DNA of 64,000 bases from Aureimonas fodinaquatilis (GCF_008369445.1 NZ_VTWH01000004.1:62001-126000); one strand, 5' to 3'. Shown: positions 8,809 to 17,842, numbered from the stretch's first letter. Numbers and translations are program-made. Notes: a model not told the origin generated them from the sequence alone.

Positions 8809-9786
8809 ATGACAGCACGAGACGCTATTCTTGCCCTTGGCCAGCGCATTGGCCAATCCATCATTGGTCAGGACACCATGGTGGAGCGGCTGCTGCTGGG
8901 CCTCATGGCCAATGGCCATTTGCTGGTGGAGGGCCTGCCCGGCCTTGCCAAAACACGGGCGATCAAAAGTCTGGCCAAGAATCTGGATTCCAGCTTGTCA
9001 CGCGTGCAGTTTACGCCAGACCTGCTGCCGGCAGATATCACCGGGTCGGATATCTATGTTTCAGATGGGAGCAAGAGCGCGTTCCAGTTTCAGCAGGGGC
9101 CGATATTTGCCAATCTGATCCTGGCGGATGAAATCAACCGTGCACCAGCCAAGGTTCAATCGGCCTTGCTGGAAGCCATGGAAGAGCGGCAGGTCACTGT
9201 CGGCGGCAAAAGCTACAAACTGCCAGAGCTTTTCATGGTTATGGCAACGCAAAACCCGATTGAGCAGGAAGGCACATACCAACTGCCAGAGGCGCAGCTT
9301 GACCGGTTTCTTATGCATATCGAGGTCGGCTACCCGGATGAAGCGTCCGAGGCAGCCATTATGCGTTTGAACCGGGACGAGGAAAATGCATCGCAGCAGC
9401 CCGAAAAACCAGACCCGCAGGAGCGATTGAACCCGCAGGTGATCTTTGAAGCACGCGCGCAAATCGGCAATGTTTCAATGGCCGAACCGGTGGAAAAATA
9501 CATTGTGGCTCTGGTCTTTGCCACGCGGTATCCGGCGCGTTACGACAAGGAACTGGCCAGCTTGCTGCAGGTCGGGGTCAGTCCGCGGGGGGTGATTGGG
9601 CTGGACCGGGTGTCGCGTGCACATGCTTGGCTTCAGGGCCGGGATTATGTCACGCCGGATGATGTTAAAGCCGTGGTGCACGACGTTTTCCGCCATCGCC
9701 TGATTTTGTCTTATGAGGCGCATGCTGCCAACACAACGGCCAACCAGGTGATTGACCGCGTGGTTGAACTGGTTGCGGTGTCATGA
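8809..9786 (+). CDS. MoxR-family AAA+ ATPase
   Basis: A 325-residue AAA+ ATPase of the MoxR family. Walker A is GLPGLAKT (residues 42-49), Walker B is LADE (105-108), and sensor 1 lies in MATQNPIEQEGTYQLPEAQ. The C-terminal lid domain has SPRGVIGLDRVSRAHAW, typical of MoxR. MoxR proteins act as chaperone-like ATPases with VWA-domain partners in metal-cofactor insertion, envelope-protein maturation and stress tolerance. It is the first gene of a tight operon: its last four bases (ATGA) overlap the start of the DUF58 gene. Confidence 0.94.
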   Translation: MTARDAILALGQRIGQSIIGQDTMVERLLLGLMANGHLLVEGLPGLAKTRAIKSLAKNLDSSLSRVQFTPDLLPADITGSDIYVSDGSKSAFQFQQGPIFANLILADEINRAPAKVQSALLEAMEERQVTVGGKSYKLPELFMVMATQNPIEQEGTYQLPEAQLDRFLMHIEVGYPDEASEAAIMRLNRDEENASQQPEKPDPQERLNPQVIFEARAQIGNVSMAEPVEKYIVALVFATRYPARYDKELASLLQVGVSPRGVIGLDRVSRAHAWLQGRDYVTPDDVKAVVHDVFRHRLILSYEAHAANTTANQVIDRVVELVAVS

Positions 9787-10736
9787 AACCCGCAGCCACG
9801 CCAGAGATTGGCATTTACACCAGCACCCAGCAGCTTGTGGCTCTGGAGGCGCAAGCCCGCGACTTGTCTTTTGTGCAGAAGAACCGAAGCCACCAGCAGC
9901 TTGCGGGCCAAATGTCATCCGCCATGCGCGGTCGCGGGCTGACATTTGAAGAACTGCGAAATTATCTGCCGGGAGATGATATCCGCTCCATCGACTGGCG
10001 TGTCACGGCGCGAACCGGCAAGCCTTTTGTGCGGGTCTATGATGAGGAAAAGGAACGCCCCGCCCTCATTCTGGTAGACCAGCGCATCAACATGTTCTTT
10101 GGCAGCCGCCGCTGCATGAAGTCGGTCACTGCGGCAGAAGCTGCGATGCTGTGTGCCTGGCGTATTTTCGGCTCCGGTGATCGCATAGGTGGTTTCGTGT
10201 TTGGCGACGGAGATATCACCGAGTTACGGCCGCACCGAAGTCGGAGTGCGGTTATTGCCCTTGCCGACAGGATAGCGGAAAAAAACATCGCGCTTTCGGC
10301 TGCCTATATGGCCCCACCCGCGGCTGATCTGCTGAACGACGTGCTGCGCAAGGCTGTTGCTATGGCCCATCACGACCATCTGATTGTGGTCGTCAGTGAT
10401 CTGGATGGCCATGACACAGCAACACGCGATCTGCTGTTGCAGCTTTCCACAAGCAATGACCTCATCTGCCTGCTGATTTACGACCCGTTTCTGCTGCAGC
10501 TGCCGCTGTCGGGTGATCTGGTGGTCAGCGGTGGAGGCCTTCAGGCAGAGCTCCGGCTTGAACAGCGCGGCGTTCGCACTGGCGTGAACAGTTTTGCACA
10601 GCAAAGAGGCCGCGAATTCCAGGCATGGCAAAAGAAACTGGGCCTGCCAATGCTGCCGGTTTCTGCGGCAGAGGAAACCGCGCCCCAGTTGCGCCGTCTG
10701 CTGCAGCAAACCGCCTGGCGGCAGCGGAGGCGCTGA
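9783..10736 (+). CDS. DUF58 domain protein of the MoxR/Bat operon
   Basis: A 317-residue protein of the DUF58 family, the usual companion of MoxR. The signature is FEELRNYLPGDDIRSIDW near residues 57-74, followed by RTGKPFVRVYDEEKERP. The C-terminal half has a degenerate VWA-like fold (LILVDQRINMFFGS, LIVVVSDLDGHD). I see no signal peptide or membrane segment, so it is probably cytosolic. It overlaps moxR by four bases and the next gene by one (TGATG), which implies translational coupling. Confidence 0.92.
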   Translation: MKPAATPEIGIYTSTQQLVALEAQARDLSFVQKNRSHQQLAGQMSSAMRGRGLTFEELRNYLPGDDIRSIDWRVTARTGKPFVRVYDEEKERPALILVDQRINMFFGSRRCMKSVTAAEAAMLCAWRIFGSGDRIGGFVFGDGDITELRPHRSRSAVIALADRIAEKNIALSAAYMAPPAADLLNDVLRKAVAMAHHDHLIVVVSDLDGHDTATRDLLLQLSTSNDLICLLIYDPFLLQLPLSGDLVVSGGGLQAELRLEQRGVRTGVNSFAQQRGREFQAWQKKLGLPMLPVSAAEETAPQLRRLLQQTAWRQRRR

Positions 10737-11251
10737 TGGAGCCGGGGCTTGATCCGCTAACGCAAACCGCCCTGCGCTCCATGCATGATATCATAGTGCC
10801 TGAACCGGTCTCGTGGATGCCGCAAACCTGGGGCTGGGCTGTTGTTGCCGTTTGCCTGTTCATTGCGGTGTTGATCGCGGTTGCCGCCTATGTGCGGCAC
10901 TACCGCAAAAATGCCTATCGTCGCGAGGCTTTGCGGTTGTTGGACGAGATTTGCACGGATATGCAGGCATCGGCCGCCCTAAGCGCTGACGCTTTCAGGC
11001 TGGCGGAACTTGTCAAACGCACGGCGCTGGCAGCATGGCCACGTGCCGATGTTGCCTCGTTATCCGGTGATGACTGGATTGCCTTCCTGAACCACACATC
11101 CAAAGACAGTGCTGGCGACGCGCTGAAAGACGTTTTGAAAGATCTGGAGTATCAGAAAGCCGACAGCGCTCCGCCGCTGCCCGCCAAAATGGCGGAAGAT
11201 CTGACCGCCGCCACACGCCGGTGGATAGAGACACACCATGTATCAGCTTGA
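10736..11251 (+). CDS. DUF4381 membrane protein of the MoxR/Bat operon
   Basis: A 171-residue protein starting at the ATG that overlaps the DUF58 stop codon (TGATG). After a short N-terminus (LDPLTQTALRSMHDIIVPEP) it has one membrane segment at about residues 30-52 (WGWAVVAVCLFIAVLIAVAA), then a basic YVRHYRKNAYRREALRLLDE helix and a soluble helical domain. This is the DUF4381 pattern found between DUF58 and the first VWA gene in proteobacterial Bat operons. Its precise role is unknown; it may tether the complex to the membrane. Its end overlaps the next gene by 14 bases. Confidence 0.85.
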   Translation: MEPGLDPLTQTALRSMHDIIVPEPVSWMPQTWGWAVVAVCLFIAVLIAVAAYVRHYRKNAYRREALRLLDEICTDMQASAALSADAFRLAELVKRTALAAWPRADVASLSGDDWIAFLNHTSKDSAGDALKDVLKDLEYQKADSAPPLPAKMAEDLTAATRRWIETHHVSA

Positions 11252-12224
11252 ACTGCCATGGTTTCTGTTGCTGCTTCCCCTGCCTTTGCTGGTCTGGTGG
11301 CTGTTGCCCGCCAGTCGCCAGCCTTCTGCCTCCATCCGCCTGCCATTCTTCAACCAGGTCGCCGCTGCGGCAGGCGTGCAGCCGGGTGAAGGCGCAATAG
11401 TTGCCAAAGCTCCGTTGAGGCAGGTTGTTGTGCTGGGGCTGGCATGGTGTCTGGTGGTGCTGGCACTTGCCCGCCCGCAACTTGTGGAGCCGCCGATTGA
11501 GAAGTCCGAGCCGCAGCGAGATATTCTGCTGGCGCTCGATTTGTCGCAATCCATGGACACCAAAGACTTCCCGGCCCCAAGCGGTGAGCCAGAGGCGCGT
11601 GTAGAAGCGGTGAAGCAGGTTGTTTCAGACTTTATCGCAAAACGCACCGGCGACAGGATAGCGCTGATTGCGTTTGGTGACGCGCCCTATCCTCTGGCAC
11701 CGTTCACAATGGACCATGGTCTAGTTCAGTCCATGGTTGCAGATCTTCTGCCCGGCATTGCCGGCCCCAGAACCGCCCTGGGCGACACTCTGGGTCTTGC
11801 CATTCGCATGTTTGAAAAAACCAACGTTCCAGAGAAAGTGCTGATCCTGCTGACGGATGGCAATGACACTGTCAGCAAAATGCCGCCGTTAAAGGCGGCA
11901 GAAACCGCTCATGCGAAGAATATCGTTGTTCACACCGTGGCAATTGGTGACCCGCAGGCATCGGGTGAAAACAAGGTGGATGTTGCAACGCTTCAGCAGA
12001 TCGCCAGCAGCACAGGCGGCCAGTATTTTTTCGGAGCCGATCAGACCGCGCTGGCCGCGATCTACACCGAGCTTGACCGCATTACGCCGGAAAACCAGAA
12101 GGTGCTTTCCTGGCGTCCGCGCATTGACCTTTTCCAGTGGCCGCTCGCGGCGGCATTTCTTCTGATGGCAGGTTATTATTTCCTTTCCGCCGCATGGTCC
12201 TCCTTCCAACGGAGAGCGGCATAA
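11238..12224 (+). CDS. VWA-domain membrane protein (BatA-like)
   Basis: A 328-residue protein. Two N-terminal membrane segments (LPWFLLLLPLPLLVWWLLPA and a second near residues 70-85), a VWA domain at ~95-275, and a C-terminal membrane segment (WPLAAAFLLMAGYYFL) give the BatA topology, with the VWA domain on the periplasmic or cytosolic face held by the ends. The metal site is complete: D101-x-S103-x-S105 in LALDLSQSMD, and LLTDGND further on. It overlaps the upstream gene by 14 bases and the next by one. It should act with MoxR in envelope quality control or sulfatase export and maturation; the latter is inference. Confidence 0.92.
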   Translation: MYQLELPWFLLLLPLPLLVWWLLPASRQPSASIRLPFFNQVAAAAGVQPGEGAIVAKAPLRQVVVLGLAWCLVVLALARPQLVEPPIEKSEPQRDILLALDLSQSMDTKDFPAPSGEPEARVEAVKQVVSDFIAKRTGDRIALIAFGDAPYPLAPFTMDHGLVQSMVADLLPGIAGPRTALGDTLGLAIRMFEKTNVPEKVLILLTDGNDTVSKMPPLKAAETAHAKNIVVHTVAIGDPQASGENKVDVATLQQIASSTGGQYFFGADQTALAAIYTELDRITPENQKVLSWRPRIDLFQWPLAAAFLLMAGYYFLSAAWSSFQRRAA

Positions 12225-13693
12225 TGGCGGATTTCCACTTTTTACGGCCATGGTGGCTGCTCGCGCTTTTTGGTCCTCCAGCCTTCATCTGGCTTGCGTC
12301 CCACGCCGGCGATATTCGCAATCAATGGAAGGGCCTGATAGCGCCGCATCTTCTGAACCGGCTGGTGGTGGAGCCGCCAAAGCGCCGCCGCATGCTGCCT
12401 GCATGGTGCATGGCCGCTGTTCTGGCTCTTGCCGCTGTTGGGTTGGCAGGACCGGCCTGGCATCGCGAGCCACCGCCTTTTGTCTCGGACACGGCCTCTC
12501 TGGTTATCCTGATCGACCTTTCGGCAGATATGGACAGCAAAGATGTCAGCCCCAGCAGGCTGGAACGCGCCAAGCTGAAAATTCACGACATATTGGACAA
12601 CAGGCCCGGCTCTAGAACGGCGGTCATTGCCTATGCTGGAACCGCCCATCTGGTCGTGCCGCTGACGGATGATGCGGACCTGATTCAATCCTACACCGAT
12701 GCTCTGGCAACCAGGCTCATGCCGCGCCCCGGCAAGGACACGGCTGCAGCGCTAAAAATGGCCAGAGCGCTTTTGCAGGCAGATGGCGCGCCGGGCACGG
12801 TGCTTATGCTGACTGACGGGGTGGAAGCTGCTGCCACGCAGGCACTGGACAGCAGCACTGTAATTCTAGGCTTTGGCACTGTTTCCGGCGGGCTGGATGT
12901 GGATGCGCTCAAGGGGTTGAGTTCCACCGGTGCCGCCGTGGCCACCATGACGGATGATGGGCAGGATGTGCGCTGGATCACCCAGCAGGTGCAGACAAAT
13001 TTTGCCAGCGCCGCGGCCTCGGATGGTGACCGCTGGCGAGATGAGGGCTGGTATCTGTTGTTGCCGCTGGCGGCGCTTCTGGCGCTGTCTTTCCGGCGTG
13101 GGTGGGTGGTCCGGATCACGGCTCTGCTCCTGGCCGCGCAACTGTTTCTGCCCGCGCAAAGCCACGCGTCGGAGTGGCGGAATATCTGGCTGACACCGGA
13201 CCAGCAGGGCAGGCTGGCATTCGAGCGCGAAGACTTCACTTCAGCGGCCCAACTGTTTCATGACCCCTTGTGGAAAGCCGTTGCGCTGTATCGTGCCGGT
13301 AATTTCGCCCTGGCGGCAGATACCTTTCCCACAAATACGCCTGCGGGCTGGTTCAACAAGGGCGACGCGCTGCTGCGCGCTGGCAGGTTTGATGACAGCG
13401 TTTCTGCGTTTGAAACAGCGCTTGCAGGGCGGCAGAACTGGCCGGAAGCCGAGGCAAATCTGGCGCTGGCCAAACGCCTTTTGCAGCAACAACAGGATGA
13501 TGAGGATCAGCCATCCGACCCGAATGAAAAGCCGGACAATGTGCAGTTCGATGACAAGGGCAAACAGGGCAAGGCTGGCACTGTGGATATGGCCGAGCAG
13601 ACCACTGATATGTGGATGAAGAATATCGAGGTAAGCCCTGCTGACCTGATGGCTCGCAAATTCGCGATCGAAGCGCGAAAGGCAGGCCAATGA
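12224..13693 (+). CDS. VWA + TPR membrane protein (BatB/BatC-like fusion)
   Basis: A 489-residue protein starting at the ATG that overlaps the previous stop (TAATG). It combines a BatB-like half (two N-terminal membrane segments, VWA domain at ~90-260) with a membrane segment near 275-310 and a BatC-like C-terminal half holding TPR-like helices (AGWFNKGDALLRAGRFDDSV, ALAGRQNWPEAEANLALAKR). A polar, glutamine- and aspartate-rich tail follows. In the metal site the usual D-x-S-x-S reads D98-L-S100-A-D102, so the third ligand is Asp, which may alter or abolish metal binding. It overlaps the BatD gene by four bases. Confidence 0.9.
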   Translation: MADFHFLRPWWLLALFGPPAFIWLASHAGDIRNQWKGLIAPHLLNRLVVEPPKRRRMLPAWCMAAVLALAAVGLAGPAWHREPPPFVSDTASLVILIDLSADMDSKDVSPSRLERAKLKIHDILDNRPGSRTAVIAYAGTAHLVVPLTDDADLIQSYTDALATRLMPRPGKDTAAALKMARALLQADGAPGTVLMLTDGVEAAATQALDSSTVILGFGTVSGGLDVDALKGLSSTGAAVATMTDDGQDVRWITQQVQTNFASAAASDGDRWRDEGWYLLLPLAALLALSFRRGWVVRITALLLAAQLFLPAQSHASEWRNIWLTPDQQGRLAFEREDFTSAAQLFHDPLWKAVALYRAGNFALAADTFPTNTPAGWFNKGDALLRAGRFDDSVSAFETALAGRQNWPEAEANLALAKRLLQQQQDDEDQPSDPNEKPDNVQFDDKGKQGKAGTVDMAEQTTDMWMKNIEVSPADLMARKFAIEARKAGQ

Positions 13694-14988
13694 GGGCGAT
13701 CTGGACACTGTTGGCCCTGCTCACAGGTATGAGCTCGCTGGCGGCTGAGCCTTTTGCAAAAATGTCAGTGGATGCGGGCAAGTCCATTGTGCCCGGGCAG
13801 CAGATCCACCTTGTCGTGGAGGTTTATGCGCCGGGCTTTTTCACTTCACCCCCGGACTTTCCACTGTTCAACATTGCCGGGGCGCTGGTGACATTGCCCG
13901 CAGAGCGGGCGCAGAACACCGTTGAAACTGTTGATGGCGCGCAATATTCCGGCATTGCGCGGCGCTATGCGGTGGTGCCGCAACAGTCCGGCTCCTTCGC
14001 AATACCGCCTGTTCATATTCCTTTCGCCTATTCCAGCGATGGCACACCAACAAAGGCCGAAGTCATCACTGCTCCTGCCAGTTTCACCGTGGAAGATGCT
14101 GGCGGCTTAATGGTGTTTTCTGCCCGGGACCTCACGCTCACCCAGTCTTTCGACCATGACCCGGCAACCCTTCATGCAGGTGACGCCCTGGTGCGAACCA
14201 TCACCGTCACGGCAAAAGAAACGCAGTCAATGCTGATGCCGCCGGTTATAACAGGCACGGCGACAGGGTTGGACCAATACAATCAACCACCGACCATTGC
14301 AGACGGCATTGCATCCGGGCGTGGCGAGACAGCCAGCCAGCGCACAGAAACCATGTCTTACATTGCACCCCACAGTGGCCAGTTCACCCTGCCTGAAATT
14401 CGCTATGCATGGTTTGATGAGGCTGCCGGGGTCAGCAAAGAGGCCACATTGCCTGCAACGTTGATCGGCGTGGCTCCCGCGTCAGCACAAGCGGGCATTG
14501 CGCCAGCCACCTCACCCAACCAGGCAGGCAGTTTCGAACACCGGCGACAAGTTGCGCTATGGATAGGGGTTGCACTTGCAATTGCCGGTGCCTGCTGGTG
14601 GCTGCGAACTGTTCCCACGGCTGCCATGCACGGGCTTCAGCGTGTGAAAGCTCATATTCGATCGTCCAGATGGAGCCGCCTGCGACAGGTTCGCCACGCC
14701 ATTCTGCATAAGGATTTGCCATCGGCTTACAACGCTCTGCACCAGCTTGCAGCGTTTTCAGGTTACCAGACCCTCAAGGGTTACGTAGACAGTGAGAACC
14801 CGGCCCTTGCCGAGCCGGTGCAGCAACTGGAAAGCATCGTGTTCAACCAAAGCGAGGAGCCGTTTGACAGGCGGCGCGTGGCAAGGCTGATCACACGGCC
14901 CAGGATAGCGAATGCCGCAGTGGCAGGCACCAGCATTCTGCCCGAATTGAACCCATCCGCCACACAGCGCTCGCCGACATTGCACTGA
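13690..14988 (+). CDS. BatD-like membrane protein of the MoxR/Bat operon
   Basis: A 432-residue protein with an N-terminal signal peptide (IWTLLALLTGMSSLAA), a beta-rich periplasmic part with two similar Ig-like modules (VDAGKSIVPGQQIHLVVEVY; later TLHAGDALVRTITVTAKE), and one membrane segment near residues 290-308 (ALWIGVALAIAGACWWLRTV) before a cytosolic helical tail. This is the BatD layout. It overlaps the VWA-TPR gene by four bases (ATGA) and precedes the FGE gene by 70 bases, closing the MoxR/Bat block. Confidence 0.87.
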   Translation: MRAIWTLLALLTGMSSLAAEPFAKMSVDAGKSIVPGQQIHLVVEVYAPGFFTSPPDFPLFNIAGALVTLPAERAQNTVETVDGAQYSGIARRYAVVPQQSGSFAIPPVHIPFAYSSDGTPTKAEVITAPASFTVEDAGGLMVFSARDLTLTQSFDHDPATLHAGDALVRTITVTAKETQSMLMPPVITGTATGLDQYNQPPTIADGIASGRGETASQRTETMSYIAPHSGQFTLPEIRYAWFDEAAGVSKEATLPATLIGVAPASAQAGIAPATSPNQAGSFEHRRQVALWIGVALAIAGACWWLRTVPTAAMHGLQRVKAHIRSSRWSRLRQVRHAILHKDLPSAYNALHQLAAFSGYQTLKGYVDSENPALAEPVQQLESIVFNQSEEPFDRRRVARLITRPRIANAAVAGTSILPELNPSATQRSPTLH

Positions 14989-15058
14989 AATTTAGAGTTG
15001 CGCACTGACCAAGATTCTGTGTTTCCTGAAACCTCCGGCTCTGTATCGGGAGTAGACA

Positions 15059-16027
15059 ATGGGCCTAGCAGCCAACGAACCGCAGATTGGCACAAATCGC
15101 GTCGAGGGCATGCGCTGGATAGAAGCGGGCACCTTCGTCATGGGATCGGACGCACATTATCCGGAAGAAGCTCCAGCCCACCCGGTCACGGTGGATGGTT
15201 TCTGGATAGATGAGACACCGGTCACCAACCGGAAATTTGCCGATTTTGTTAAAAATACCGGCCATGTCACCATGGCTGAAAAGGCGCCGGACCCAACAGA
15301 CTACCCCGGCGCCCTGCCGGAAATGCTGCGCGCCGGCTCGCTGCTGTTCGTGCAGCCCAAAGCGGTGTCCGGCACAGATATTGCGCAATGGTGGACGTTC
15401 AAATTCGGCGCCAACTGGAAAAGGCCGCTGGGTGGCCTCAGCGATCTGCGCGGCAGGCTGGACCACCCCGTGGTGCATATTGCGTGGTCGGATGCCAAAG
15501 CCTATGCAGACTGGGCTGGGTTGGAGCTGCCCACAGAGGCGGAGTGGGAGTTTGCCGCCCGAGGCGGGCAGGATACGGAATTTGCCTGGGGAGATGAACT
15601 GACACCGCAGGGCCGTATCATGGCCAACACCTGGCAAGGCACGTTTCCAATCCATTCAACAAAGCCAAAAGGACAGGAAAGAACCACTCCGGTTAAATCT
15701 TTCTCGCCGAACGGTTATGGTCTTTATGACATGATCGGAAATGTGTGGGAGTGGACAAGCGACTATTGGTCCATGAAGCACCCGCAACCGGCCAGCCATT
15801 CCTGCTGTATCCCGGTGAATCCCCGGACAAGCAGCGCTGAGCAGAGTTATGATCCGCGTCAGCCTTCCATCAGAATTCCCCGCCGCGTTCTCAAGGGCGG
15901 CTCTCACCTGTGCGCACCAAACTACTGCCGGCGCTATCGGCCAGCGGCCCGCCACGCCGAGCCGGAAGACACATCAACCAGCCATGTCGGGTTTCGTTGT
16001 GTCAAACGTGCTGCTGCGCAAGGATAA
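15059..16027 (+). CDS. Formylglycine-generating enzyme (SUMF1 family)
   Basis: A 322-residue FGE-sulfatase domain protein. It has the N-terminal RWIEAGTFVMGSD segment, LPTEAEWEFAARGG, GLYDMIGNVWEWTSDYW and the C-terminal active site KGGSHLCAPNYCRRYRPAAR. Cys285 and Cys290 match in spacing the redox and copper-binding pair of aerobic FGE (Cys336/Cys341 in human SUMF1), so this looks like a true maturase rather than a redox-dead SUMF1 homologue. There is no signal peptide; it would act in the cytosol on the nascent sulfatase. GGGAG precedes the ATG. The sulfatase at 7114 is the obvious client, and no other sulfatase is in the window. Confidence 0.93.
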   Translation: MGLAANEPQIGTNRVEGMRWIEAGTFVMGSDAHYPEEAPAHPVTVDGFWIDETPVTNRKFADFVKNTGHVTMAEKAPDPTDYPGALPEMLRAGSLLFVQPKAVSGTDIAQWWTFKFGANWKRPLGGLSDLRGRLDHPVVHIAWSDAKAYADWAGLELPTEAEWEFAARGGQDTEFAWGDELTPQGRIMANTWQGTFPIHSTKPKGQERTTPVKSFSPNGYGLYDMIGNVWEWTSDYWSMKHPQPASHSCCIPVNPRTSSAEQSYDPRQPSIRIPRRVLKGGSHLCAPNYCRRYRPAARHAEPEDTSTSHVGFRCVKRAAAQG

Positions 16028-16048
16028 TCGGGATGAAATGCTTTTCAG

Positions 16049-17686
16049 TCAGGGCTTGATGCTGGCCAGTCTGCCAAAACCTGCACCCGCTTTGGTCAGC
16101 CCTACTTCCAGCCCCTCAACCAGAGCCGGAGGCAGGCCGGCAGTTGCCAGGACGTTGCGAACGCTGCTTTCAAAATCGGGAATATCGGCCTGGGCGGCCT
16201 GCAAACGGGATGGCGCATCGTCTGCCTCCATCTGACCAAGGGCAGCCACGCGAAGCGCACGCAAAAGTACGCTGCCGCTGCCAGCCCTCTCGGCAAGCAA
16301 CGAAGCTTCCGACCAGCGTCCGGTGCGATAGGCTTCCAGCGCCAGCACCAGAATTGCCTCCGGCGCTGGCCCGTCGGCCATGGATGCGGCCTTGCGCGCC
16401 AGATCAGACGCTGCCTGCCAATGACCGCCTGAAAACAGCACAAAGCTCAATGCTGCAAGGTTGTCCGGGTTTTCCGGGTTCAGAGCCATGGCTCTGGTGC
16501 CGGTTTCCACCGCTGCATGCGTTTCGCCCGCAGCAAATTGCGCCGCCATCATGGCGGCTTGCGCGCGGTCGGAAAGCGGGGCAAGCATTATGGCACGGCG
16601 CGCCGCCTCCATTGCCGCCAGGTTGCTCCCGGCGCTGGAACTGTACAGTCCGGTGCGCGCACTCAGTGCAAGATTGTCGGCATCATCGGCATTTTCAGCC
16701 AATGTGCGATCAATACAGCGCGTCGCCGAGGCTACCTCGCTGGCAAGCCCGCCGGCCAACGCCTGCTCTGCTCGCAGAACGCAGGCATTCCCCAGCGCAT
16801 CGGGCAGCGCCTGTTGAACTTCGTTCAGGTTGATCGCGCTCTGACGATAGGCAATTTCGCGTGCCAACTGGCCAGCCAGCCTTGCTCGTATGGCGGCAGG
16901 CGCAAGCCCCTCCACCTCAACCCGCTCCATGCCCGATTTCAGAAGCTCGCCACTCGCAGCATCCACAGCCTGCCACCAGACGCCTCTCTCGCTCCCCTCA
17001 TCGTAATATTTCAATTCGATTTCATAGGTGCGGGCATTTTCGCGGGGCGCAGCGCCAGCTCTGGAAACCACCACCGTCTGAAAACCGGTGAGCGCGGTCA
17101 GCAGCATGTCTCTGGTCTGGCTGGCCTCTCCAGCAAGTTTCGGGTCTTGCGAGGACATGGAAATGATCACAGACGGTTTTTCGGTCATGACAGGACGGTT
17201 CGCCGCGCTCCAAAAAGCGCCAGTCGAGCCTGCCAGTGCCAGAACAAGCAATGCTGCCGGAGCAAACCTGCGGCGCTGGCTTTTAACCGCCGCGGCTTCA
17301 GCGACTTCAACCTGAGCGGCGGGTGGCTGCGCCGCAAACTGCGCAATGTAGCTGCCCTTCGGCACAACAATGGAAATGCCCAACTCGCGACCAAACACCG
17401 AATAATAGCTGCTCAATGCCGTGCGCAAGCGGCTCACTTCAATTCGCACGATCGGATCAAGAGATGCGTCAAACGTGTTTGCCCGCCCAAGAACATCCAG
17501 CGCAATGGCATAGGCCTTGACGCTGTCGCGGTGGCCCGCCATTTGCCGCTGCGCAAGATATTTGAGAATATCACGCTGCCGGTCCGAAACCCGAAATCTC
17601 GGATCGGAAAGCAATCGCTGCAATTCTGCTTTTGCCTGATCTGCAGAAACTTCATAGGCCATTTCATCGTACACTTCAGCACTCAT
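16049..17686 (-). CDS. Winged-helix transmembrane regulator with TPR-like tail
   Basis: A 545-residue protein. Residues ~15-115 form an OmpR-type winged helix without a receiver domain (FRVSDRQRDILKYLAQRQ, SLDPIVRIEVSRLRTALSSYY, GISIVVPKGSYIAQF). One membrane segment follows at ~145-165 (FAPAALLVLALAGSTGAFW), then ~380 residues of mostly helical, alanine-rich sequence with TPR-like repeats. This arrangement resembles the CadC/ToxR style of membrane-bound regulator and occurs widely in rhizobia. It is convergent with the FGE gene (21 bases between stops) and divergent from ku. Its target genes and signal are unknown. Confidence 0.82.
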   Translation of the reverse strand: MSAEVYDEMAYEVSADQAKAELQRLLSDPRFRVSDRQRDILKYLAQRQMAGHRDSVKAYAIALDVLGRANTFDASLDPIVRIEVSRLRTALSSYYSVFGRELGISIVVPKGSYIAQFAAQPPAAQVEVAEAAAVKSQRRRFAPAALLVLALAGSTGAFWSAANRPVMTEKPSVIISMSSQDPKLAGEASQTRDMLLTALTGFQTVVVSRAGAAPRENARTYEIELKYYDEGSERGVWWQAVDAASGELLKSGMERVEVEGLAPAAIRARLAGQLAREIAYRQSAINLNEVQQALPDALGNACVLRAEQALAGGLASEVASATRCIDRTLAENADDADNLALSARTGLYSSSAGSNLAAMEAARRAIMLAPLSDRAQAAMMAAQFAAGETHAAVETGTRAMALNPENPDNLAALSFVLFSGGHWQAASDLARKAASMADGPAPEAILVLALEAYRTGRWSEASLLAERAGSGSVLLRALRVAALGQMEADDAPSRLQAAQADIPDFESSVRNVLATAGLPPALVEGLEVGLTKAGAGFGRLASIKP

Positions 17687-17740
17687 GGCCGCCCTCGCAC
17701 GAACTGGTCACTAAAGTATAACTGGCTGATTTATCGATCA

Positions 17741-17757
17741 TGCAACGTTAAGTTGCA
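17741..17757. promoter_or_regulatory. Palindrome upstream of the first ku gene
   Basis: TGCAAC (17741-17746) and GTTGCA (17752-17757) form a perfect inverted repeat with a five-base spacer in the 157-base region between the winged-helix regulator and ku. It may be the operator for one or both divergent genes; the binding protein is unknown. Confidence 0.4.
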
Positions 17758-17842
17758 ATATACTCATTTCAGGTTGCGGAACCCTGCCGCAGCACCTGAC
17801 GTTGTTCCCGCAGCAATTTTGCCGGAAAAAGCGAGGTGCACG

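Noticed and set aside
16517-17842. Long N-terminal extension of the first Ku frame
   Set aside because: This part is antisense to the winged-helix regulator and has no Ku-like sequence; the GTG at 17843 has a proper ribosome-binding site and starts the normal Ku N-terminus.
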